64,000 bases of DNA from Liolophura sinensis (taxonomy: Eukaryota; Mollusca; Polyplacophora; Chitonida; Chitonidae), in assembly GCF_032854445.1 (NCBI RefSeq), contig NC_088295.1:13999385-14063384 (forward strand), written 5' to 3'. Positions 11,201 to 21,570 of the stretch are shown here, piece after piece (positions within the stretch are counted from its first letter, which is position 1; each line of letters begins with the position of its first letter). The notes under the pieces were generated by a model. It was not told the DNA's origin. It did not search any database and saw only the letters and a list, made by a program, of their open reading frames with translations. A program made the translations under genes and the position numbers.

Positions 11201-14200
11201 ACATACTTTCGAATAAGTGGAACAGATTTTGTTTGCGTCATGTTCAAGGACTTTTGGCTTGGTACAAACACGTTTGAATGACTAATGGTGAATACATTTT
11301 ATTATGATATCTTCACCAATAACGGTGGCCAATCCCAGGGGTTTTATGTTCAGCAGTATTCAGTAGAAACGTCGCAAAAGCTAAATGCGACACTACTAGT
11401 ATTTTGTTCAGTACCATACATCTATCAGCGAAGTCCCAACTTTATTTTATCCTATCCATTTCAGTTACATACGGGGGTGTTCGCATGATGTAAATTTCCA
11501 TTAGGAAGTTCCGTACATTGCTCAACCATGTCACACATATGCCAAGAAGTGGCATTTCACTTCGGTTCTCTGTAATTTGAGACACTTCCCTTCACAAGCT
11601 GAGTACGTATCATGTAACAAATTAACCTACTGGAAAAGGGAGTCGTGCTGCGTCCATTCCAAGTTATTTGCATAAAGTACATGTGTAGACTATGAATATC
11701 GTAAATTACATGAGTGAAGAGATATCTCACTTCTGACTGCCCTCATGGCAGATTGTTATCATCAAAACATCTGATAGCGATTTAATGAAAATTTGCTGCA
11801 TATCACCAATACATTTTATAAGAATGATACTTGCATACGTTTTCAACAAAACACTCTCAAAAAAAAATCTGAAAAAATAATTGAAAATATTTTTATGCAT
11901 ACTTTTCAGTTTTCTTCATGATGAACCTTACTTTATATTTTAAAAGTCTTTTCCTTTAAACAATAAATACAATCATAACACCACAGAAATGGTTTCAATG
12001 CCCACGCATTACAGGTCAAGGGCTGTTTGCACAAAGTGAACACATGTTAAGATGACACGTTGCCATGAGAGTTACAAACAACTTAACCTACGGTTGTTTT
12101 TGCGCAAGAGGCACAAATCATAACTGAATAAAATATTGCTCTTTGATATAACAGAGAAGCTAGTACCTCTCACTGAGCAGGTCTTATTTGAACGTAAAAA
12201 TTTGATTCTGCTTTTTACATTAGCTCTAAACATGTTGTGATCAGATCATTAGAATGCATGTTTAGAAATGAATGAACGATTATGGCATAACCCTCTTTCG
12301 GTCATATTTCAGCTTTATCGTGGCGAGGAGAATTTACACATGACAGACTGGTTCACATAGTCATACTGGCAATAATTCACAAATTCACGGCCCCGTATTA
12401 ACAGATTTAGAATATTATTTCCACCCACACCAAAGCAGCTGTGCCGCACGAGAAAAGAGTGCGGAATGATATAAATACAAAGTTACAGCAACAACACGTA
12501 TTAGTGATGACAATAATACATCTTATTACTGAAAAATATCATAAATAAACGGTGAAATACAGTGACATGAAATCTCATATCAGCCAGTGACCAGGTGTAG
12601 CGTGGCACCTACGAGCTATACAAACTGGGCATCTTACACTGGGTATGTAAGATTTCGAGATACTATAGAAACAAGTTTCATAATTCAGGTGAGCTTCTAA
12701 GGCTCACCTGAAAGGCAACATGGGTAGATGGTATCCATCCATAAGTTGGAGAACAGTTGTGAATGTGCTTTTACGGTACTCCACACGCAGGGTATCAGGT
12801 TAGTACAGGTGGGCTTCTAAGTTCCTATACATGCAAGGCAACATGGGTAGATAAGCCTCCAAAGTACAACATAACCCGAGTAACTGCCTTAACAAACATC
12901 TTGGATGTTAGTTATGGTTGTGTTACTTACGTACCGGTACCGGACACTTTGGATGTCAAGTGTATTGTAATTCTTCAATCATTTCGCATGTTTGCAAGGA
13001 GTTTATTCAAACATATTCTGGAAGCATTATTCTGCGTTGACTGATAAAATGTACTTTTTGAGAAGCCCTGGCCAATCCAACCAATGCAGTTTTGTCTTGG
13101 ATGCCAGGTGTGATTGTTCTATGTACGTACTAGACAGCTTGGATTTCCAGGTGTGTTTGTTCTATATACGTACTAGATGGCTTGGATGCCAGGTGTGATT
13201 GATGGTGTGATTGTTCTATGTACGTTGTAGAAAGTGATACTATTTTTGATTTTCTCTCTACTATTGGTATGGCAGGAAAGCTGTGATTTTAAACTACCGT
13301 CTGTGTTTGTTATGTGACTTCTGGTGTCCTTTTTTGACTGAATAGTAAATGAATTATCCCTAGTAGATCGACTACTTGACGTTTTATTGTCGCGATAAAA
13401 CTGAAATATTGTTGAAAGCGACGTTAAAACTTTCACTCTCACTCACTCCTGTTCTACGTACGTACTAGGCAACATGGGTGCCAGGTGTGGTTGTTCCATG
13501 TACGTAGTGGACATCTTGGGTGCCAGGTGTGGTTGTTCTATGTATGTACCAGACAGTTTGGATTCCAGGTGTGCTTGGTCTATGCACGAACTAGACAGCT
13601 GGGATGCCAGGTGTGGTTGTTCTGTGTACGTACTAGAGAACATGGGTGCCAGGTGTGGTTGTTCTATATACGTACTAGATAGCTTGGATGCCAGGTGTGA
13701 TTGTTCTATGTACGTACTAGGCAACATGGGTGCCAGGTGTGGTTGTTCTATGTAGGAACTAGACAGCTTGGATTCAAGGTGTGGTTGTTCTATGTACGTA
13801 GTGGACATCTTGGATGCCATGTGTGATTGTTCTATGTATGTACCAGACAGCTTGGATTCCATTTATTTATTTATTTGATTGGTGTTTTACGCCGTACTCA
13901 AGAATATTTCACTTATACGACGGCGGCTTGGATTCCAGGTGTGCTTGTTCTATGTACGAACTAGATAGTTGGGATGCCAGGTGTGGTTGTTCTATGTACG
14001 TACTAGGCAACATGGGTGCCAGGTGTGGTTGTGCTACTTTGATACTACACAAGTTAGGTGCCAGATGTAAGTTTTGCAAGTATTTAACCCCAGCACAATT
14101 TATTATAATTAACACAAAGTTTTACATGCCCAAAATGTATATACATCTCACTCACGGTTTAATTCCAGCTCCATGTATTCCTGCCGAAATTTGCTACTAA

Positions 14201-16398
14201 AATATTTTATTATAAGATTTATCTTAGTATGTTGCAAAAGGTTAGATAAAAAAAAAACAACAACTGAAAAGTCGCATATTTGACTTTTCAATATTTCGAC
14301 AAAATTTTATTTATCATCTTCAGGATACCTAAACAGTCACACCAGTATAAATACACAGTTCAGTTATACATCAAACAAAAGAAGGCTCAACAGAAGGCTA
14401 GTCCGAGGAATGATTCTGTGGGTGTAGTCAGTGAAGTGAGCGATAGGTATCGAATGTTTGGAGATTGATGAAGTGGGGTAGGATGACAGAAGCAGGTAAA
14501 CTATAGACAATGACATGTATGGTTGTTAGAATAAACAGTCTTTTATCGTAATGAGGAAATAAAACTGCATGTCTATCAAACATGCGAGTTCTCAACTGTT
14601 TCCGGGTGTGTTTATGTTTGCATTATGCATTATGCAAAGGTGGATCAACACCTTTTTAGATTCATCTCATTTGTCTGAAAATTGCACATGTAAATAAACT
14701 GATAAGACAGCACAGGCCAAATATAAAGTAAGCAAAAAATAGGGACAAAAGTTGCCAAACTCATCTGATTCTTTACGTGGAAACCAACGTATTGTTGAGT
14801 CATGTCTGGGAATCCAATCAAGTCAAATGGTCCAATCAAGTTTCAATTTCCACAACAAATTTTGTTTTCTGAAGCCACAAATGTTAACCCTTAAATAATC
14901 TGTTAAGTAAAAACCAATAAGTCCAAGGCCAGTGCACTATATCTTCATTTATATACACGTCATTTTCAGGTCGGTAAAATTGTAGCACCAATTATTCAAC
15001 TCAAAAAATGATAAAATGAACAGATACCACAATTATAATTTACCCGATGAAAATCTGTGATGGACTTGATTTTGGAGACAGGTTTTCCGCCTGACGTCAC
15101 TGTCATGGTTCCTGCCACTCTCTTATTCGGGTAATCGTAAGATATTCTGTCAATGCCCTGAAAAAATATTAGAGCAATTTCGTTCACCTTATAATCTTCT
15201 GTAATGCAAATTCACGGTGAGTATAACCAAAATAGCGTTTCCCCTCATTATGATTTGACAAGTGTTTTTTTGTTGTAAAAATTGCTTTGTGTGGTGAAAA
15301 AAACGAATTAGACGTCATGGAATATTATGTTCCAGGTCATATTTGGACCATTCCTTATCCTTATCATAAACATGAACAGAAAAATGAAACACTGACCAGA
15401 AGAAGGCTTGTTTTATCACAACCGTTTTAACTAATCTTAAATCACAACATCCCGATTTGAATTACTACAAGTTTTAAATGCGTATTAAAACACATTTTCT
15501 TATTTGCTCTAGAAAAGCACGGTCATTAGTAGTTGGGTGTCTTTGTGACAGTCTTATGAACATTTATTAGCTACTCCGCTAATGGGATGACATATATCTC
15601 ATCATAATGATAATCTCACCTTTCCCCACCCCACCCAAGAAAGGCCTAATTAGAACATGTTGGTGGCACCAGATGCTCAGATGAACGCACACTTGTGCCT
15701 TGGTATCATGACTGAATAAGATGAAGTTGCTCATTTCATGATAGCTGACATTCGGACTTTCTCATTGTGTAACGTGGATGAAAATGACAGCACAATAATT
15801 AATAATCCACATTTGAACTAAAGCAGGTATTTAAAGGTGAAAATTCAGTCCATGCGTTACTCTTTATACCCCATATCTATTACAGATAGACCCAAATAAA
15901 GGAGGTCAAACAAAATTTCCAGTGGGCCTATATATGAATGGATCTCATCTGTGAATGGCTGTAAACTGAAGGCTTTTCTAATCTCCCAGGAAAACGTGGT
16001 TAAATTATTACATTGGCAGAAATCTGTGAACAGAAATATCATCTTCGCTTTCAGAAATATTTCGTGGAAGACAAATGTTTGACAAATATGAGGCGTTTAC
16101 ATTGCATCTGACGTGGTTTTGTGAGGCGCCATCGGTTGTTGTATACGTAACTCAGGAGAAGATAAACGAGGAATAGAACTTTATGAACATAACCCAAAAA
16201 GTGTCCCCTTTGTCGCTGTAGGTTGGTATTACATAGAGGAAATACCTCGACTTCCCCGCTTGTGTTGGTGTGCGTGGAATGGAATCCCTCGAGTATACCT
16301 ATAGGAGACTCCCACTGACTGGGCATACAGCAGCGTTGCTGACAACTGCCCAGAGGCATCAACGCGACCAACAAAACCGTAGTCGCCCGCACTGCCAT
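5258..16398 (-). CDS. Ependymin-related secreted protein, gene 2 (six exons)
   Basis: The exons are 16398-16246, 15157-15044, 9966-9879, 6859-6695, 6041-5938 and 5329-5258, all GT-AG. Phases (0,0,1,1,0) match the neighbouring paralogue, and exons 2 and 4 have identical lengths (114 and 165 nt). The product is 231 residues: signal peptide about 1-21, Cys pair 23-24, cysteines at 100, 116, 159 and 201, and sequons at N45 and N99. Shared blocks include CCMPSQWE, YDYPNKR, YFGGGNQR and SCVPVSEAV. The carboxy end is basic. Two further in-frame Mets lie upstream at 16419 and 16455. The one at 16419 remains possible, but the Met at 16398 leads straight into the hydrophobic segment. Introns 2 and 3 (5.1 and 3.0 kb) are swollen by four minisatellites, unlike the compact paralogue. 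The family assignment is firm; ligand and tissue are unknown. Confidence 0.92.
7235..7585. repeat. 24-bp minisatellite, about 14 copies
   Basis: The unit resembles TAATTGTTACAGTTTGCCAC followed by four bases, repeated with point changes. It lies in intron 3 of the second ependymin-related gene. The period is divisible by three, so one frame stays open for 76 codons. That frame is an artefact. Confidence 0.88.
8262..9022. repeat. 54-bp minisatellite, about 14 copies
   Basis: Units of 54 bp contain CTTGCTATTATCCATTCTTGG and alternate between TGTCGGAC and TGATGGAC variants. The array lies in intron 3 of the second ependymin-related gene. Because 54 is divisible by three, long open frames appear in several registers on both strands (up to 280 codons). 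These are repeat artefacts, not genes. Confidence 0.92.
9412..9845. repeat. 32-bp minisatellite, about 13 copies
   Basis: The unit contains TAGACCGGGGTGGTCTCTTG and then ATACACACACCT. The array ends about 30 bases before the donor of exon 3 of the second ependymin-related gene (exon 9966-9879), that is, just downstream of the exon on the coding strand. Periods vary slightly at the far end. Confidence 0.88.
10495..10576 (+). mobile_element. SINE family A, left half of an interrupted copy
   Basis: The family body is recognisable (GTGGGAAAGTTCGTCAGTAAC, then CCACCGTCGTAT). It stops where an opposite-strand copy begins and resumes at 10756. It lies in intron 2 of the second ependymin-related gene. 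Confidence 0.6.
10577..10755 (-). mobile_element. SINE family A nested inside an older copy
   Basis: The plus strand reads TTATTTATTTGATTGGTGTT and continues through GGGAGGAAACCGGG and CCGGAGAGGAAA, the reverse complement of the family body. It splits the plus-oriented copy at 10495-10576/10756-10830, so it is the younger of the two. Confidence 0.7.
10756..10830 (+). mobile_element. SINE family A, right half of the interrupted copy
   Basis: Reads AAAAGTGAAATATTATTAAG, then GGCGTTAAAAGCAACAATCA and an (AAAT)n tail. This is the 3' end expected for the copy that begins at 10495. Confidence 0.65.
12685..12711. repeat. Perfect 10-bp inverted repeat, 7-nt loop
   Basis: TCAGGTGAGC and GCTCACCTGA flank TTCTAAG. 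The neighbouring GGCAACATGGGTAGAT segment recurs at about 12835-12852, so this is part of a small local duplication in intron 2 of the second ependymin-related gene. Confidence 0.6.
13226..13450 (+). mobile_element. SINE (third type) inside the 42-bp array
   Basis: The tail reads AATATTGTTGAAAGCGACGT and then an (ACTC)n run. It is flanked by GTTCTATGTACGT (13213-13225) and GTTCTACGTACGT (13451-13463), a 13-bp target duplication with one mismatch, although the flanks are also array sequence. The head is too diverged to identify a tRNA. Confidence 0.65.
13860..13927 (-). mobile_element. SINE family A, short 3' fragment inside the 42-bp array
   Basis: Only the last ~68 bases of the family are present, reading on the plus strand from ATTTATTTATTTGATTGG to ACGACGGCGG. 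CTTGGATTCC lies on both sides, consistent with a 10-bp target duplication and 5' truncation typical of LINE-driven insertion. Confidence 0.78.
14051..15043. other. Intron sequence without recognised genes
   Basis: Rest of intron 2 of the second ependymin-related gene. A segment at 14280-14330 (TTCAATATTTCGAC, then TTATCATCTTCAGG) looks like part of a dispersed repeat but could not be assigned. Confidence 0.5.
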
Positions 16399-16480
16399 GC
16401 CGAGCAAGTCGCCGTCCATTGAATGGTCAAATAAACACTCAGTCGTGAGCGACATAGGCCTACAAACTCCTGACAGGCAA

Positions 16481-16490
16481 TATATTTAAT
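16481..16490 (-). promoter_or_regulatory. TATA-like box of ependymin-related gene 2
   Basis: The minus strand reads ATTAAATATA about 85 bases before the ATG at 16398. A start of transcription 25-30 bases downstream would fall near 16455, at or after the most upstream in-frame ATG, which argues against its use. Confidence 0.4.
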
Positions 16491-16499
16491 ATCGCACCG

Positions 16500-17690
16500 C
16501 TGACTAAGACGGATACACAGTTAACTGGATGATCAGATCGTCTCCTTTAACTCACTCTAAGCAGTCGTATACATATTGGTCAGGAAGCAATTCCAAATGA
16601 TTTCACCACGACAATTTTGCGATTTACATGTAAAGTATAGCATGTTACCAAAATGTCAAAATGTCTAATAATCTTAACAGAGTCTAACAATTCCTCAACC
16701 ATACGGTCTGATTCTCATGACTCTCCAGTGTTTGACAACCTGTTCAGCCAGCATTATTAACATGTAGTGCAGAGCTATAGATAACTATTTAAATAGAAAA
16801 TATCAAGTTTTCAAATATGCTTTTAAACATACGATACTAATGATTAGACTATATCGCATACTACATCAGATATGTTTTCATTCACATTCGACACAGGCAC
16901 AATACCCAAACATCAGATTTTTTGCCGAATACAAAAAATCCGAATGCTATCATCTTTTGTGCTTTGTTTGTTTATTCATTGTTGTGTCACCCGAGACACA
17001 CAAAGTCATTTCACACAGATATTTTAAGACCAACATTATATGGTAGCTACGACAGCTTTGAGCTCTATCTGTGAGTTATTTAAACCTAATTCACATGCCG
17101 TGTTCACAGATTTCAGTCAACAGTCAGAAAATATTCATTAAGCACTGGTCTGTCTGGCTACTCTAAACGGATGCGTTATTATTTCATTTCGAGGAATGTT
17201 TTCACAAGCACGTCGAGAACTATACATAAATTAATGGTTAATCCTACCTTTAAAGTTTTTTTATTGCTTGAAGACGGGGAATCCTTTAGTCATGCCAGAA
17301 CTGATGCTTTGTTTGAAGCAGCTTCTGGATTTACTGACACGGATAGTATATCACATGAGAATATCACATGAGAATATCACATATGATCTAGAATCAAGCT
17401 ATTGAAATTTTAAACAAAAAATTAAACGTGTGAATCGGTAATAACTCTCACAGGCAAAATAACAAACATTTACATTTACATTTTAAGGCTTAACATAGAT
17501 TACACAAATAATAACGCCTACTTTACCATCGAAAACTTCACCGTAAACATTCCTGAAATATCCAATAACCATGTTCCCAGTTAAAAACCCACGGTCGAAT
17601 TGTCCCTAGATGTTATTACGCTATAAGGTCTGCAATTCTTTGAACACGGAATACGATCAGACTTAATAATAATTGTATTTATAATCGTGT
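16500..17690. other. Upstream flank of ependymin-related gene 2, no gene seen
   Basis: A+T-rich non-coding sequence. Short open frames show no splice-consistent or family-like features. Confidence 0.55.
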
Positions 17691-17699
17691 GACAGTCTA

Positions 17700-19575
17700 A
17701 TCCTCTGAAACTTCTGTTACCGTAATGACATTTTCTTGTGACTAACACTGTACATGCTACCATAATGGCTTTGTTTGTAATTAACACTTTACATGATACC
17801 ATTATGGCTTTGTTTTGTGACTAACACTGTATATTATACCATTATGGCTTTGTATTCTCACTAACACTGTACATAATGCCATAATGGTTCTGTCTTGTGA
17901 CACTGTACATGCTATCATTATGGCTTTGTTTTGAGACCAACACTACACAAGCTACCATAATGGCTTTGTTTTTGACTAACAATGTACATACTACCATAAT
18001 GCTTTTGTCTTGTGACTAACACTGTACATGCTATTATTGTGGTTTGTTTTTGAGACTTTTGCTACCATAATGTCTTTGTTTTGAGATTAACACTATACCT
18101 GATACCAAAATAGTTTTGTTTTGAGATTAACACTGTACATGATACCAAAATGGTTTTGCTTTGAGATTAACGCTATACCTTCCACCATCATGACTTTGTT
18201 TTGTGACTAACACTTACATGATACCATTATGGCCTTGTTTTGAGACTAATACTATACATGCTACCATAATGGTTTTGTTTTGAGATTAACACTATACCTT
18301 CCACCATCATGACTTTGTCTTGTGACTAACACTGTACATGCTACCATAATGGCCTTGTTTTGTGACCCACACTATACATGCTACTATAATGACTTTGTCT
18401 TGTGATTAAAACTGTACATACTACCATAATGGCTTTGCCTTTGACTAACACTGTACATGCTACCATAGTGGCTTTGTTTTGAGGCTAACACTGTACATGC
18501 TACCATAATGTCTTGGTTTTGTGACTAACACCATACATGATATCATAATGGCTTTGTCTTGAGACTAATATTGTACATGCTACCATAGTGGCTTTGTTTT
18601 GAGGCTAACACTGTACGTGCTACCATAATGGCTTGGTTTTGTGACCAGCACTATACATGCTACCACAATGGCTTTGTTTTGAGACTAAGATTGTATATGC
18701 TACCATAATGGCTTTGTTTCGAGACTAAGATTGTACATGCTACCATCATAATGGCTTTGTTTTGAGACTAACACTGTACCTACTACCATAATGTCTATGT
18801 TTTGAAACTAACACTATACATGATACCATAATGGCTTTGTTTTGAGACTAACACTATACATGCTACCATAATGACTGATAATACAGTGACTAACACTGTA
18901 CATCCTACAATTATATCTTTGTCTTGTGACTAACACTGTGCAAGATACCATTATGGCTTTGTCTTGTGACTAACACTGTACATGATACCATTATGACTTT
19001 GTTTTGTGACTAACAGTATACATGTTACCATAATGGCTTTGTCTTGTGACTAACACTGTACATGATACCATTATGACTTTGTTTTGTGACTAACACTGTG
19101 CATGATACCATTATGACTTTGTTTTGTGACTAACAGTATACATGTTACCATAATGGCTTTGTCTTGTGACTAACACTGTACAAGATACCATAATGGCTTT
19201 GTTTTGAGACTAACACTATACATGCTACCATAATGACTGATAATACAGTAACTAACACTGTACATCCTACCATTATATCTTTGTCTTGTGACTAACACTG
19301 TGCAAGATACCATTATGGCTTTGTCTTGTGACTAACACTGTACATGATACCATTATGACTTTGTTTTGTGACTAACAGTATACACGTTACCATAATGGCT
19401 TTCTTTTGTGACTAACACTGTACATGATACCATTATGACTTTGTTTTGTGACTAACAGTATACACGTTACCATAATGGCTTTGTCTTGTGACTAACACTG
19501 TACAAGATACCAATATGGCTTTATTTTGTCGCTAACACTGTACATAAAACCATTATTCTGAATGGTATTATACAG
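17700..19575. repeat. 40-bp minisatellite, about 46 copies
   Basis: The unit resembles TACCATTATGGCTTTGTCTT followed by GTGACTAACACTGTACATGA. It is the longest array in the window at about 1.9 kb. A block at about 18820-19000 recurs at about 19195-19360, including the odd ACTGATAATACAGT unit, so multi-unit segments have been duplicated. The period is not a multiple of three, so no long open frame results. Confidence 0.93.
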
Positions 19576-20806
19576 CGCTAATGTTGTTCTGCTTAATCCA
19601 TACTCATCTTAACATCCCCATACCAATATGGTCTCACGGCAGCCAAGAATGGAAGCCTGATATTAGCATAAAACAATGTCCCATGTTTGACCCATTTTGC
19701 TAGCTTTTAACTAATGAAGCAGACGTCGGTTTTCATTGTTGGTTGGAAAATAAATAATATGTGATCATTTATAGGGATTTCAAATCCATGTCCATGTTAC
19801 ATCACGTGTGTTTTTTGTAAGTTAAGAGCACCATATCTTTGCTATAGATCCTGCTACAAAAGCTCTCTTGTCATATAAAATGATATTCCGCTACAAAGCA
19901 GAGATAATTCCAGAAATGCCACTCAAAAAGCTTGACAAATAAGGTGTAACCATACTTCTGAAATACTGATGATGAAGGGCATCAGATTACGAATTAACAT
20001 ATCGTGATTGAAGCCACATTGGAGTTTAAGGTAGGATTCGAATCCTAAAACGGTACCGTGCAATGCCGTGCAGTAGCTTATCAAGGGCATTTTTAGCACA
20101 TGCTTTATTTTGTTCTTGCTCTTCACACGTGAGCTTGTGATCACCTGCACTCATTGCCAAGTTATGAAACACTTCTTTGTGTGTCTGGTGTCAGCTTCAT
20201 ATTATTTTGCTTGACGGAATACTCCAACAACTAAAATAGAAATCCCTGTATTCGAGGATGGCCACTGAAATAAATAGCGTCACAGTTTTACTGACTCTAG
20301 CAATATCTTTGCATGGCTCACCACAAGATAGTCATGATCAGTCGGTCTCTACTCGCGACAATGACACACTTGTCACAACTCGTGGGTAGTGATAACTATA
20401 AGTGTATGATTTTAAGCGTAACGCAAATTAAGGTGCAAGATAAATTTTTCACCATCAATCAATATCGTGGGTGAGAAAAATGATAACTCTTTATTTGACG
20501 ATTAAAATGAAGAAATAACATCAAAATTATTTGGCGTACAAATGTATGTCTGAAGAGTCATTTTATAACCAATCTCATATAGCTTGTACTTTTGAGCTTC
20601 ACGTGGTTTAACCAAATATACAAGAAATAGAATTTCACATCAATACCCCACAGTAAAATAACTGTTGATATCTCGTAATATTCTATACAGTTTGGATAAT
20701 GGTCTAGTCATTGTTTTACTGTTTCGTGTTCGTATTACAAACTGACGACCTGTAACTCACAAATACGGTGATTAAAAACCCACCGGATATTAATTATCCC
20801 ATTAAG
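19576..20806. other. Non-coding spacer
   Basis: Nothing beyond short chance open frames was recognised. Confidence 0.5.
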
Positions 20807-20818
20807 TCGAAAGCTGGA

Positions 20819-20942
20819 GTGGAAATCCGTCCTGCAACAAGGAGGCACATTACACGTACATGCACCCTAATGATTCCTTCGTCGTCATATGACTGAAAAA
20901 TTGTTGAGTACGACGTTAAACCCCAAGCACTCACTCACTCAC
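20819..20942 (+). mobile_element. SINE family B, 5'-truncated copy with target duplication
   Basis: The 3' part of the family is present (AAATCCGTCCTGCAACAAGG, TCGTCATATGACTGAAAAAT, GTACGACGTTAAACCCCAAG, then ACTC repeats). TCGAAAGCTGGA lies at 20807-20818 and again at 20943-20954, a perfect 12-bp target duplication. Confidence 0.88.
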
Positions 20943-21109
20943 TCGAAAGCTGGAAATTTTTACAGAGTCCCTTGTTTATCGGAATAAAACTCGTATAGTG
21001 TTTTTGGAATAAGTTTACGTAATAGTCATCAAGGAAGAAACAGAAATGTGTTCAAGTCGAAGTAACGTTTAAGCCATAATTTGCTACAACAAACTTGTCA
21101 TAACTGATC

Positions 21110-21570
21110 TCTGCTGTGTTATGATGAAATCAAGGTGATAACTCTGGTGGTGTGTTCATTGTTATAGCTGATGTCTGATGGGTGTCCCGTTTATAACTGA
21201 TAGGTGGTCGTGTAGTCACGGTTATAACTGATCTCTGGCTGTGTATTCATGGTTATAACTGACCTCTGGTGGCGTATCCACTATTATAACTGACCTCTAG
21301 TGGTGTATTCACGATTATAACTGATCTCTGGTGATGTATGAACGTCATGCCTGATGTTTGATGATGTACCTCCGGTTATAATGGATACTTGGTGGTGTAT
21401 TCGTGGTTATAGCCTATCTTTGCCTGGAAGTGTTCACGGTTATTACTGATCTCTGGTGGTGTAGTCACGGTTATAACTGATCTCTGGTTGTGTATTCACG
21501 GTTATAACTGATCCCTGGTGATGTACCTTCAGTTATAACGGATCTCTGGTGGTGTCACGGTTTCACGTTA
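21110..21570. repeat. 31-bp minisatellite, about 14 copies
   Basis: The unit resembles CGGTTATAACTGATCTCTGG and then TGGTGTATTCA. Units diverge towards both ends. Confidence 0.87.

Larger units (their letters stand above)
13090..14050. repeat. 42-bp minisatellite interrupted by two SINEs
   Basis: Units of 42 bp contain GCCAGGTGTGGTTGTTCTATG and then TACGTACTAG. The array is cut by a SINE at about 13226-13450 and another at 13860-13927 and resumes after each. The period is divisible by three, giving spurious open frames on both strands. It lies in intron 2 of the second ependymin-related gene. Confidence 0.9.

Noticed and set aside
13443-13862. 139-codon frame with EQPHLA-type repeats
   Set aside because: This is the 42-bp array in a frame-preserving period, interrupted by SINEs and lying within an intron.
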